Assembly (NCBI RefSeq): GCF_025318105.1
Contig: NZ_JAOANI010000028.1
Coordinates: 605,950 to 669,949 of the forward strand
Reading direction: 5' to 3'
Source of the DNA: Venatoribacter pacificus
GTDB taxonomy: Bacteria; Pseudomonadota; Gammaproteobacteria; Pseudomonadales; Oceanobacteraceae
Length of the DNA: 64,000 bases
A model generated the notes under the pieces. It saw only the letters and a program-made list of their open reading frames with translations. It did no database searches and was not told where the DNA came from. Numbering within the stretch: position 1 is the stretch's first letter; every line of letters begins with the position of its first letter. A program made the translations under genes and the position numbers. Below, piece by piece: positions 27,069-35,249 of the stretch.

Positions 27069-27842
27069 TCAGTCTTTGGCGAGCAGGGCTTTCAGCAGGC
27101 GCGGGTTACTCACCACCAGGTTGGCCGGAGCGCGCAGCAGTGGCTGGCCACTGACTTCGGACAGTAAACAACCGGCTTCGGAAGCCAGCAGGCCGGCAGC
27201 GTTCAGAGCAAACTCATCAACATTGCTCAGCAGAGCGCCCTGGAAGCGGTCGGCGGCTACGTAGCAGATAGACAGGGCGTTGGAGCCGATGTTGCGCAGG
27301 TCAAAGCTCTTGGACATCAGGCGCTGTAAACGCTGCAGCTGATCGAAAGCCGCTTCGTTGTTGCCCATTGGCTGGGTGTAGCCGACGATGGCGTCGCTCA
27401 GGCTGTTGATGCTACCACTGCGGATACGGCGGTTGTTGAGCTGGGCACCACGGCCACGGGACGCAGTGAACTCGTCGCCGTTGATCGGGTTAAGTACGAC
27501 GGAGTGTTCGGCTTTACCGTTTTGCATGCAGCAGACGATAATGGCAAAAGACGGGATACCTACGCGGAAGTTGGAGATGTCGTCGATAACGCACACCTGC
27601 CACACGGGCTGATTTTTCTGCTCGCCATTATGTCCGGTTTCACGGCCATAGAAGTTGTGTTCAGGCAGGGCTTTTTTCAGCTCAAAAATGATGCCTTTTT
27701 CCAGACCGATGGTGCAGTCTGCTACAAATTTAGCTTTTTCCTGATCCGTGCTTTTGTACGAATCGAAGCGGTCCAGGCGACGGACCAGATCTTGACCAGC
27801 ATTACGCGCGGCGCGCAACGCCAAGTTCACCATGGGTTGCAT
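27069..27842 (-). CDS. suhB: SuhB family protein with degenerate inositol-phosphatase active site
   Basis: Aligns over its whole length (257 aa) with E. coli SuhB, from MQPMVNLALRAARNAG to VVSNPRLLKALLAK, and sits beside trmJ-cysE-iscR as suhB does in Pseudomonas. The metal-binding motifs of inositol monophosphatases are broken: ITEESG is YGRETG, the DPLDGTTNF loop is shortened to VIDDISNF, and the WD of WDxAAG is FA in EFALNAAG. It is therefore unlikely to hydrolyse inositol phosphates. E. coli SuhB also acts in the Nus rRNA antitermination complex independent of catalysis, so a structural or antitermination role is inferred. The reading frame is intact, with no sign of a pseudogene. Confidence 0.85.
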   Translation of the reverse strand: MQPMVNLALRAARNAGQDLVRRLDRFDSYKSTDQEKAKFVADCTIGLEKGIIFELKKALPEHNFYGRETGHNGEQKNQPVWQVCVIDDISNFRVGIPSFAIIVCCMQNGKAEHSVVLNPINGDEFTASRGRGAQLNNRRIRSGSINSLSDAIVGYTQPMGNNEAAFDQLQRLQRLMSKSFDLRNIGSNALSICYVAADRFQGALLSNVDEFALNAAGLLASEAGCLLSEVSGQPLLRAPANLVVSNPRLLKALLAKD

Positions 27843-28068
27843 AGGGATCGCTATCTCTTAAAGTTAAAGAACATTTTTTGGGCGCGGGATTATATCAGCA
27901 CCTGACTGGTTAGCGAAGCCCGTTTTGCGTTACACTTCGTGCCCCTTATTTTGTGCGGGCGCAGTAGCCTGAAGTGAGTTGGCCGGAAGCCGCGTTACCG
28001 GGTCACTTTCGCATCTGTTGAACCGCCACCCTCAAGCAACCGCGTCGTCACGGCGCAGACAAGGCGTT

Positions 28069-28854
28069 ATGCTCGATAAAATCCGTATCGTAATGGTAAA
28101 CACCACTCACTCCGGCAACATCGGTGCTGCGGCGCGGGCCATGAAAAACATGGGTCTGAGCCGGCTGGTGCTGGTCGATCCGATCGCCAGCATTGACGAA
28201 GACGCGATCCAGCGTTCGTCGCGGGCTGAAGACATCCTGCACAATGCCGTTATCGTTCCGACACTGGAAGAGGCTATTGCCGACTGTGGTCTGGTGATTG
28301 GCACCAGTGCGCGCAGCCGCCATATTCCCTGGCCTTTGATGTCGCCGCGTCAGTCGGCCGCGAAAGCCGCAGAAATGATTCCCGCCGGTAACGAAGTGGC
28401 GCTGGTGTTTGGTCGCGAGTCCCGTGGTCTGACCAACGAAGAGCTGCACCTGTGTACCGCGCACGTACACATTCCTACCGAAGAGAACTTCTCTTCGCTC
28501 AACGTTGCTCAGGCGATACAGGTGCTGTGTTACGAGATGCGTCTGGCGTTGGTCACAGATGATTTCCGAGCGCAAGCCGAGCAGGAAGACGAAGCCGGGG
28601 CGTGGGGCGTGCCGTGGGATTACCCGCTGGCAACCCAGGGCGAGCTGGACGGACTGTTCCGCCATATGGAAACGGTGTTGATTGATATCGGCTTTCTTGA
28701 CCCCGATACTCCCAAGCAGCTGATGTCCCGTATGCGCCGCCTGTATCAGCGCGCCGCACCGGACAAAACAGAAGTGAATATTTTGCGGGGCATTCTGGCG
28801 GCAGTACAGCGTCAGGGTGCTGACGGCCATAAGACACAAGGGGATTCTGAGTGA
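28069..28854 (+). CDS. trmJ: tRNA (Cm32/Um32) 2'-O-methyltransferase TrmJ
   Basis: SPOUT-class methyltransferase modifying the ribose at position 32 of certain tRNAs. Visible motifs are the N-terminal IRIVMVNTTHSGNIGAAARAMKNMG, the SAM-binding knot with ALVFGRESRGLTNEEL, and IPTEENFSSLNVAQAIQVLCYE. The ATG at 28069 with AAGG upstream gives 261 aa; the open frame extends 30 codons upstream but is not family-like. The 3' end overlaps cysE by 4 bases. It is divergent from suhB. Confidence 0.94.
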   Translation: MLDKIRIVMVNTTHSGNIGAAARAMKNMGLSRLVLVDPIASIDEDAIQRSSRAEDILHNAVIVPTLEEAIADCGLVIGTSARSRHIPWPLMSPRQSAAKAAEMIPAGNEVALVFGRESRGLTNEELHLCTAHVHIPTEENFSSLNVAQAIQVLCYEMRLALVTDDFRAQAEQEDEAGAWGVPWDYPLATQGELDGLFRHMETVLIDIGFLDPDTPKQLMSRMRRLYQRAAPDKTEVNILRGILAAVQRQGADGHKTQGDSE

Positions 28855-29669
28855 TCAGACAATTGCGTGAAGACATTGCCAGTGTATTCGAGCGCGATCC
28901 GGCGGCACGTAACACCTTTGAGGTGATCACCACCTATCCGGGGCTGCATGCTTTGCTGCATTACCGCTTGGCTAACTGGCTGTGGCGTAAAGGATTTAAA
29001 TGGCTGGCGCGTATGCTGTCGACTTTCAGTCGCTGGATGACCGGTATTGAGATTCATCCGGGGGCCACTATCGGTCGTCGTTTCTTTATTGATCACGGTA
29101 TGGGGGTGGTGATCGGTGAGACCGCTGAAATCGGTGACGACTGCACCCTGTATCATGGTGTTACCCTCGGCGGTACGACCTGGAATAAAGGCAAGCGCCA
29201 TCCGACGCTGGAAAATGGCGTCGTAGTCGGTGCCGGGGCGAAAGTGTTGGGGCCAATCAATGTTGGTGAGAATGCCCGCATAGGCTCCAATGCGGTGGTT
29301 ACCAAAGAGGTGCCGGCCGGCGCCACAGTGGTTGGTATTCCCGGACGTATCGTGCGTAAGGCGAATTCGGCTGAAGATGAGCAGCGGCGCAAAATTGCCG
29401 AAAAAATCGGCTTTGATGCCTACGGCATGGCCGATGAAATGCCCGATCCCATTGCCCGATCCATTCATAATCTGATGGATCATATGCACGCTGTTGATCG
29501 CAAAATCGACACCATGTGCAAAGCGCTGCACGATATGGGCGACCGTACCTGTTCAGAAGCGTTGCCACAGCTGGAGCAGGAGACTTTCGTCAGCCTCAGC
29601 GAAGCCGTCAGTGAGCATGCTGCTGATAGTGATGGGCAGGCGGAAGTCAGTTCACCGGAATCACGCTGA
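28851..29669 (+). CDS. cysE: Serine O-acetyltransferase CysE
   Basis: CysE acetylates L-serine to O-acetylserine, the committed step of cysteine synthesis. The N-terminal helical domain (MIRQLREDIASVFERDPAARN) is followed by a left-handed beta-helix of hexapeptide repeats (IHPGATIGRRFFIDHGMGVVIG..., YHGVTLGGTTW). At 272 aa it is similar to the Azotobacter/Pseudomonas type. The start GTG overlaps the trmJ stop. Placed just ahead of iscR-iscS, it supplies the cysteine used by IscS; CysM at 5136 is the next enzyme. Confidence 0.94.
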   Translation: MIRQLREDIASVFERDPAARNTFEVITTYPGLHALLHYRLANWLWRKGFKWLARMLSTFSRWMTGIEIHPGATIGRRFFIDHGMGVVIGETAEIGDDCTLYHGVTLGGTTWNKGKRHPTLENGVVVGAGAKVLGPINVGENARIGSNAVVTKEVPAGATVVGIPGRIVRKANSAEDEQRRKIAEKIGFDAYGMADEMPDPIARSIHNLMDHMHAVDRKIDTMCKALHDMGDRTCSEALPQLEQETFVSLSEAVSEHAADSDGQAEVSSPESR

Positions 29670-29709
29670 TACCCCGCAGGACCCTGACTTTGTGTAAAAG
29701 CGGCCGGCT

Positions 29710-29743
29710 AAAGTTGACTGAAATAGTCGGATATACGCATAAT
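29710..29743 (+). promoter_or_regulatory. iscR promoter with type 1 IscR binding site
   Basis: 29710-29734 reads as two half-sites, GTTGACT and AGTCGGATAT, around GAAAT, matching the type 1 IscR consensus (YYGACT-R-WWW-Y-AGTCRR) at nearly all positions. It overlaps a -35 TTGACT (29714-29719), with -10 CATAAT (29738-29743) 18 bases away. IscR with its Fe-S cluster is expected to repress its own gene here, 30 bases upstream of the ATG. Confidence 0.85.
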
Positions 29744-29772
29744 GCCACCACGATTTATGTGGGGGATAACCA

Positions 29773-30258
29773 ATGCGTTTAACGACCAAAGGCCGCTATG
29801 CGGTAACGGCCATGCTGGATCTGGCGATCCATGCGCAGAATGGGCCGGTCAGTCTGAATGATATTTCCGGTCGTCAGGGCATCTCCCTGTCGTATCTTGA
29901 GCAGCTGTTCGCCAAGTTACGCCGTGGCGGCTTGGTTGCCAGTGTGCGCGGTCCGGGTGGTGGTTATCGCCTGAGTCGTGGCAGTGATGAGATCAATGTC
30001 GCCGACGTGGTTGATGCGGTGAACGAATCGATGGATGCCACCCGTTGCAATCGCCGTGGTGATTGTCAGGACGGTGAAGAGTGCCTGACGCACCACCTGT
30101 GGCTGGATTTGAGCGATCAGATTCATGCCTTTCTGCATGGCATAACCCTGGCGCAGCTGATTCAGCGTAAAGAGATCCGCAGCACCGCTGATCGTCAGGA
30201 CAGCAGTGTGCGCAATCGTATTGATGCGGTGCTCAGCACCGATGACATGACCGGCTGA
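29773..30258 (+). CDS. iscR: Fe-S cluster-responsive regulator IscR
   Basis: Rrf2-family repressor of 161 aa. It starts MRLTTKGRYAVTAMLDLAIH, contains the winged helix with ISLSYLEQLFAKLRRGGLVASVRGPGGGYRL, and has the cluster ligands in CNRRGDCQDGEECLTHH (Cys-x5-Cys-x5-Cys plus His). This matches [2Fe-2S] IscR exactly. A type 1 IscR site overlaps its promoter. iscS follows 109 bases downstream, but the rest of the isc operon is absent. Confidence 0.95.
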   Translation: MRLTTKGRYAVTAMLDLAIHAQNGPVSLNDISGRQGISLSYLEQLFAKLRRGGLVASVRGPGGGYRLSRGSDEINVADVVDAVNESMDATRCNRRGDCQDGEECLTHHLWLDLSDQIHAFLHGITLAQLIQRKEIRSTADRQDSSVRNRIDAVLSTDDMTG

Positions 30259-30270
30259 GCCATCAGCCAC

Positions 30271-30318
30271 TTGATCTGAGCGCCCCTTGACCTGAGCGCC
30301 CCTTGACCTGAGCACTGT
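30271..30318 (+). repeat. 16-bp tandem repeat between iscR and iscS
   Basis: Three consecutive 16-base units, TTGATCTGAGCGCCCC, TTGACCTGAGCGCCCC and a diverged third, in the iscR-iscS gap just ahead of iscS. Confidence 0.75.
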
Positions 30319-30367
30319 GGCGCGGACAATGCGCCGCCTCAGGTTTCAGACTTTCCAGCGGTGACCC

Positions 30368-31528
30368 ATGAAATCCCTCTATCTCGATTATGCAGCGACA
30401 ACACCGGTTGATCCGCGTGTTGCTCAGGTTATGGCTTCCTGCCTCACGCTGGAAGGTACCTTCGGTAACCCGGCGTCACGGTCCCACCGTTATGGCTGGC
30501 AGGCTGAGCAGGTGGTGGAAAATGCCCGTCGCCAGCTGGCTGATCTGTTGGCGGCCGATCCACGTGAAATCGTCTGGACCTCCGGTGCCACCGAATCCAA
30601 TAACCTGGCATTGAAGGGGGTTGTAGAAGCCCTGCGTGAGCAGGATGCCAATAAGCCGCTGCATATCATTACCTCGGCGATCGAACATAAAGCCGTACTC
30701 GATGTCTGTGCCTGGTTGCAGACTCAGCAGCAGGTTGAGGTTACTTATCTGACTCCCGATGCTGATGGTTTGATTCAGCCGCAGCAAGTCAGCGCTGCAT
30801 TGCGAGATGACACCTGTCTGGTCAGCCTGATGGCGGTTAATAATGAACTGGGCACTGTCACTGATATCGCAGCAATCGGCGCATTGTTAAAAGATCATCC
30901 GGCGTATCTGCATGTCGATGCCGCTCAGGCGCTGGGGAAAGTTGCTGTGAACGTCAAAGACTGGCAGGTCGATCTGTTATCGGTGTCGGCACACAAGCTG
31001 TATGGTCCGAAAGGCGTGGGTGCGTTGTACGTTAAACGCGAGCCGCAGGTCATGCTGGCCGCCCAGATTCATGGTGGTGGTCATGAGCGCGGCATGCGTT
31101 CTGGGACGCTGGCGACGCATCAGCTGGCCGGACTGGGCGAAGCGGCCCGGCTGGTGCAGGAAGAACAAGCGGCCGATGAAGCCCGCATTCGTCAGTTGCG
31201 TGACCAGTTATGGGACGGGCTGCAGGCGCTGGGTGGTGTTTATCTGAATGGTCATGCGCAGCTGCGCAGTGCCAATCATCTGAACGTCAGTTTTGACGGG
31301 GTGGATGGTGAAATCCTGTTGGCTTCACTGGCCAAAGTGGCGGTGTCTTCCGGTTCGGCCTGTAACTCGGCCACCGTGGCGCCATCTTATGTCTTGAAAG
31401 CTATCGGCCGCAGCGATGCGCTGGCCCATGCCGGTTTACGTTTCAGTCTCGGGCGCTTTACCACCGCCGAAGAGATTGCTTTTGCCCTGACTGAAGTGAC
31501 GCGCGTGGTGCAGATGCTGCGCAGCTGA
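30368..31528 (+). CDS. iscS: Cysteine desulfurase (IscS-like, short C-terminus)
   Basis: PLP enzyme releasing sulfur from cysteine as an enzyme persulfide for Fe-S assembly and tRNA thiolation. It starts LYLDYAATTPVDPRV, has the PLP lysine in LLSVSAHKLYGPKGVG, the persulfide cysteine in VSSGSACNSATVAPSYVL, and the RFSLGRFTTAEEI block. At 386 aa it stops at VTRVVQMLRS and lacks the C-terminal tail (…EWAHH in E. coli, 404 aa) through which IscS contacts IscU. No iscU, iscA, hscB, hscA or fdx follows; ndk comes next. It is probably expressed with iscR. Confidence 0.88.
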   Translation: MKSLYLDYAATTPVDPRVAQVMASCLTLEGTFGNPASRSHRYGWQAEQVVENARRQLADLLAADPREIVWTSGATESNNLALKGVVEALREQDANKPLHIITSAIEHKAVLDVCAWLQTQQQVEVTYLTPDADGLIQPQQVSAALRDDTCLVSLMAVNNELGTVTDIAAIGALLKDHPAYLHVDAAQALGKVAVNVKDWQVDLLSVSAHKLYGPKGVGALYVKREPQVMLAAQIHGGGHERGMRSGTLATHQLAGLGEAARLVQEEQAADEARIRQLRDQLWDGLQALGGVYLNGHAQLRSANHLNVSFDGVDGEILLASLAKVAVSSGSACNSATVAPSYVLKAIGRSDALAHAGLRFSLGRFTTAEEIAFALTEVTRVVQMLRS

Positions 31529-31592
31529 TTGCTGAGGTTGGCTTTTCCTGTCGGTGACGGCCAAATAATCCGTCTCCGGACCCGTGTACGCG

Positions 31593-31621
31593 TACAACTT
31601 TAATGAAAAGGTGCGTATAAT
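31593..31621 (+). promoter_or_regulatory. Putative ndk promoter
   Basis: A perfect TATAAT at 31616-31621, with weak -35 sequence 17 bases upstream, about 50 bases before the ndk ATG. It lies in the 144-base gap after iscS. Confidence 0.55.
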
Positions 31622-31672
31622 TCGCGGGTTTTATTTTCCGTAACCCTAATAATTTACCCTTGGGAGCTAAAA

Positions 31673-32098
31673 ATGGCTGTTGAACGCACTCTGTCCATCG
31701 TTAAACCAGACGCTGTGGCCAAAAATGTAATCGGCGAAATCGTCACTCGCTTCGAAAAAGCTGGCCTGCAGGTTGTTGCCGCTAAAATGATCAAGCTGGA
31801 TGACGAAAAAGCGGGCGGTTTCTACGCAGAGCACAAAGAGCGTCCTTTCTTCAAAGACCTGGTATCTTTCATGACTTCTGGTCCTGTTGTTGTTCAGGTT
31901 CTGGAAGGCGAAAACGCGATTGCTGCTAACCGTGATCTGATGGGTGCTACCAACCCTAAAGAAGCGGCTGCCGGTACTATCCGCGCTGACTTCGCTGAAA
32001 GCATCGATGCCAACGCTGTACACGGTTCTGACTCTGCAGCTTCTGCTGAGCGCGAAATCGCTTACTTCTTCGCTGCCGACGAAATCTGCTCACGTTAA
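31673..32098 (+). CDS. ndk: Nucleoside diphosphate kinase
   Basis: Ndk transfers the gamma-phosphate from ATP to NDPs through a phospho-histidine. It is 141 aa, starting MAVERTLSIVKPDAVAKNVIGEI, with the active-site histidine in ANAVHGSDS and the family R-x-D stretch AGTIRADFAESI. GGGAGCTAAAA precedes the ATG. Codon use is markedly biased, as in highly expressed genes. It is followed by rlmN, as in Pseudomonas. Confidence 0.96.
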   Translation: MAVERTLSIVKPDAVAKNVIGEIVTRFEKAGLQVVAAKMIKLDDEKAGGFYAEHKERPFFKDLVSFMTSGPVVVQVLEGENAIAANRDLMGATNPKEAAAGTIRADFAESIDANAVHGSDSAASAEREIAYFFAADEICSR

Positions 32099-32110
32099 TG
32101 AGCGGAACTC

Positions 32111-32130
32111 AGAGGGCAGACATGCCCTCT
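32111..32130 (+). terminator. Hairpin between ndk and rlmN (attenuator-like)
   Basis: AGAGGGCA-GACA-TGCCCTCT, an 8-bp perfect stem 12 bases after the ndk stop, without a T run. It could reduce read-through or stabilise the ndk message, and it masks a GAGGG upstream of an alternative rlmN start. Confidence 0.5.
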
Positions 32131-32157
32131 GATCTCAATCCTTCAGGTAACCAATTG

Positions 32158-33288
32158 ATGTCCGATACACCAGAAAAAATTAATCTGTTGGGCTTATCGC
32201 CCGCCAAAATGGAAGCCTTCTTCGCGGATATCGGCGAGAAGAAATTCCGTGCTCAGCAAATGCTGAAATGGATTCATCAATATGGCGAAGCCAACTTCGA
32301 CAACATGACCAACATGGGCAAGCCGCTGCGCGCGCGCATGGCTGAGGTGTGTGAAGTCCGCCTGCCAGAAGTGATTTACGAAGATATTTCCAAAGACGGC
32401 ACCCGTAAGTGGGTGATGCGTATGGATGGCGGCAGCGCCGTCGAAACCGTGTATATCCCGGAAAAAGACCGGGGTACGCTGTGTGTGAGCTCGCAGATTG
32501 GCTGTTCTCTCGACTGCAGTTTCTGCTCCACCGGCAAGCAGGGGTTTAACCGCGACCTCAGTGTGGCGGAAATTATTGGTCAGGTGTATGTGGCCGCCAT
32601 GAGCTTCCATGCGCCGGGCGAGCGCCGTGAGCGCCGCATTACCAACGTGGTGATGATGGGCATGGGCGAGCCTTTGCTGAACTTCGACAACGTGGTCGAT
32701 GCGATGAACCTGATGATGGACGACAATGCCTACGGTCTGTCCAAACGCCGTGTTACCCTGAGCACCTCCGGTGTCGTACCGATGATGGATAAACTCGGCG
32801 ACGTAACCGATGTATCTCTGGCCGTCTCATTACACGCACCCAATGATGCGTTGCGTAACCAGCTGGTACCCATCAACAAAAAATACCCGATTAAAGAGCT
32901 GATTGCGGCCACTAACCGCTATCTGGCCAAACTGCCGGATCGTCGTAAAGCCACCATCGAATACACCATGATGGAAGGCGTCAACGATGAGATGGAGCAC
33001 GCGGTGGAACTGTCAGAACTGATGAAACAGGTGCCGTGTAAGATCAACCTGATTCCGTTTAACCCGTTCCCTAACTCCGGCTATAAGCGCCCGAGCAATA
33101 ATCGCGTGTACCGCTTCCGTGATTATCTGGTGAATCAGGGACACATTGTTACCATCCGCTCGACCCGCGGCGATGATATCGACGCCGCCTGTGGTCAGCT
33201 GGTGGGCAAAGTTCAGGACCGTACCCGCCGCAGCGAGCGTTATATCAATGCGGTGCAGATCGATGAGTCTTCACAGGGCAACCAATAA
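32158..33288 (+). CDS. rlmN: Dual-specificity RNA methyltransferase RlmN
   Basis: Radical-SAM enzyme forming 2-methyladenosine at A2503 of 23S rRNA and A37 of some tRNAs. The cluster motif is CSLDCSFCSTGKQGFNRDLS; also visible are MGMGEPLLNFDNV, and near the C-terminus the RGDDIDAACGQL stretch with the second catalytic cysteine. The start is uncertain: ATG 32158 (376 aa) follows AGGT and matches the family start (KINLLGLS); in-frame ATGs at 32122 and 32098 would add 12 or 20 codons. pilF begins immediately after the stop. Confidence 0.94.
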   Translation: MSDTPEKINLLGLSPAKMEAFFADIGEKKFRAQQMLKWIHQYGEANFDNMTNMGKPLRARMAEVCEVRLPEVIYEDISKDGTRKWVMRMDGGSAVETVYIPEKDRGTLCVSSQIGCSLDCSFCSTGKQGFNRDLSVAEIIGQVYVAAMSFHAPGERRERRITNVVMMGMGEPLLNFDNVVDAMNLMMDDNAYGLSKRRVTLSTSGVVPMMDKLGDVTDVSLAVSLHAPNDALRNQLVPINKKYPIKELIAATNRYLAKLPDRRKATIEYTMMEGVNDEMEHAVELSELMKQVPCKINLIPFNPFPNSGYKRPSNNRVYRFRDYLVNQGHIVTIRSTRGDDIDAACGQLVGKVQDRTRRSERYINAVQIDESSQGNQ

Positions 33289-34104
33289 ATGACCGGGATG
33301 GGCATGAAAACATCAATCACCACGCGCGCAGCCAGCCTGCTGGTCGTGCTGCTCAGTCTGACGCTGGCGTCTTGCGTCACCGTAACCGAAAGCCGCTTTA
33401 CCAAAAAAGCCTCGCCGGAAAAGGCGGTGGAAAACTACACCCAGCTGGGTCTGGGGTATCTGCAGAAAGGTCGTCCGGACTGGGCGCGTCAGCGTCTGCA
33501 GAAAGCGCTGGCGATTAACCCGGATCATGCCCCTGCCAACGATGCCATGGGTCTGGTATGGCAGACCGAAGGTGAAATGGATCTGGCTGAAGAGTATTTC
33601 CACAAAGCCCTGAGCAACGACGACAGCTTCACACTGGCGCGTCATCACCTGGGTCGTCTGTACTCGCAGCTGAAACGCTACGACGATGCCGACGAATACC
33701 TGAACAAAGCCGCCAACGACCGTTATTACGATAACCGTGCCTCTGCTTACAATGATCTGGCGCTGAATTTTTACCGTCAGGGCAAAACCGAACAGGCCAT
33801 CGACAGTTACGGCCAGACGCTGCGCATTGCGCCTTACAACGTCGATGCACTGGTTAACATCTCAACGCTGCTGTTTGAAGCGCAGCGTTACGACGAGTCG
33901 CTGAAATATTACGATCGCTTCGAGCGTCTGGTGCAGCGTGAGCAGACCCGTCAGACCGCCCACAGCCTGTGGCTGGGTATCAAACTGGTGACACTGCAAC
34001 AGAACACCCAGCGGGCGATTACGCTGGCCACCGATCTGAAGCGTAACTTCCCGGAATCGGTTGAATACCGTCTGTATCAGGACTCCCTGTCCGGAGCCAA
34101 ATAA
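33289..34104 (+). CDS. pilF: Type IV pilus biogenesis lipoprotein PilF/PilW
   Basis: TPR lipoprotein (271 aa) that helps the secretin PilQ reach and multimerise in the outer membrane. A signal peptide with lipobox LTLASC places the mature Cys at about residue 29, followed by about six TPRs (NYTQLGLGYLQKGRPDWARQ, HAPANDAMGLVWQTEGEMD and so on). ATG 33289 abuts the rlmN stop; an ATG at 33304 may also serve. It lies in the same position as in Pseudomonas, but the rodZ-like gene usually found between pilF and ispG is absent; ispG overlaps the stop by 1 base. Confidence 0.9.
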   Translation: MTGMGMKTSITTRAASLLVVLLSLTLASCVTVTESRFTKKASPEKAVENYTQLGLGYLQKGRPDWARQRLQKALAINPDHAPANDAMGLVWQTEGEMDLAEEYFHKALSNDDSFTLARHHLGRLYSQLKRYDDADEYLNKAANDRYYDNRASAYNDLALNFYRQGKTEQAIDSYGQTLRIAPYNVDALVNISTLLFEAQRYDESLKYYDRFERLVQREQTRQTAHSLWLGIKLVTLQQNTQRAITLATDLKRNFPESVEYRLYQDSLSGAK

Positions 34105-35222
34105 TGAGTATGCATTTCGAAAATCCCATCAAGCGTCGTCAAAGCCGCAAAATCTGGGTTGGTGATGTACCGGTCGGCGGCGATGCGCCGATTGCCATTC
34201 AGACCATGACCAACAGCGAAACCACCGATGTGGCCGCCACGGTGGCGCAGATTCAGCGCGCCCAGGATGCCGGTGCCGACATCGTGCGCGTTTCTGTACC
34301 GACCATGGACGCGGCGGAGGCCTTTGGCAAAATCCGTAAAGAAGTGACCATTCCACTGGTGGCAGACATTCACTTCGACTACAAAATCGCCCTGCGTGTG
34401 GCCGATTTAAGCGTTGATTGTCTGCGTATTAACCCCGGCAATATCGGCCGCGAAGACCGCGTGCGCGCGGTGGTCGATGCGGCGCGCCATAACGGCATAC
34501 CGATCCGTATCGGCGTGAATGCCGGATCGCTGGAAAAAGACCTGCAGAAGAAATACGGCGAACCAACGCCTGCCGCGCTGGTGGAATCGGCTATGCGCCA
34601 TATCGATATTCTCGATCGCCTGAATTTCCCGGACTTCAAACTCAGCCTGAAAGCCTCCGACATCTTTATGACCGTGGCGGCGTACAAACAGATTGCCAGC
34701 CAGATTGAGCAGCCGCTGCACCTCGGCATCACCGAAGCCGGTGGCCTGCGTGGTGGTACGGTTAAATCGTCCATTGGTCTTGGCCTGCTGCTGTGGGAAG
34801 GCATCGGTGACACCATTCGCGTATCGCTGGCGGCTGATCCGATTGAAGAAGTGAAAGTCGGCTGGGACATGCTCAAATCACTGAAACTGCGTTCACGTGG
34901 TATCAACTTTATTGCCTGCCCAAGTTGCTCACGCCAGAACTTCGATGTGATCAAAACCATGAACGAGCTGGAAATGCGCGTTGATGATATCCGCACCGAT
35001 ATGAGCGTGGCGGTGATTGGCTGTGTGGTGAATGGCCCAGGTGAATCGAAAGAAACCGATATCGGACTGGCCGGTGGTCAGCCGAATCTGGTCTACATCG
35101 ACGGTAAACCGGCGGGCAAACTGACCAACGACACTCTGGTAGACGACCTTGAGCGCATGATCCGCGAGCGCGCTGCCAGTCTCGATGAAGAACGCAAAAA
35201 TCTGATCGCCAGCGACAGCTGA
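34104..35222 (+). CDS. ispG: 4-hydroxy-3-methylbut-2-enyl-diphosphate synthase IspG
   Basis: IspG reduces methylerythritol cyclodiphosphate to HMBPP in the MEP isoprenoid pathway with a [4Fe-4S] cluster. The 372-aa protein has RRQSRKIWVGDVPVGGDAPIA at the start, VPLVADIHFDYKIAL-type barrel segments, and the cluster cysteines in FIACPSCSRQNFD and AVIGCVVNGPGES. Its ATG overlaps the pilF stop (TAATG), and hisS follows 27 bases later. Confidence 0.96.
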   Translation: MSMHFENPIKRRQSRKIWVGDVPVGGDAPIAIQTMTNSETTDVAATVAQIQRAQDAGADIVRVSVPTMDAAEAFGKIRKEVTIPLVADIHFDYKIALRVADLSVDCLRINPGNIGREDRVRAVVDAARHNGIPIRIGVNAGSLEKDLQKKYGEPTPAALVESAMRHIDILDRLNFPDFKLSLKASDIFMTVAAYKQIASQIEQPLHLGITEAGGLRGGTVKSSIGLGLLLWEGIGDTIRVSLAADPIEEVKVGWDMLKSLKLRSRGINFIACPSCSRQNFDVIKTMNELEMRVDDIRTDMSVAVIGCVVNGPGESKETDIGLAGGQPNLVYIDGKPAGKLTNDTLVDDLERMIRERAASLDEERKNLIASDS

Positions 35223-35249
35223 GCGAAGATCCAGACAAGAACGGACATT

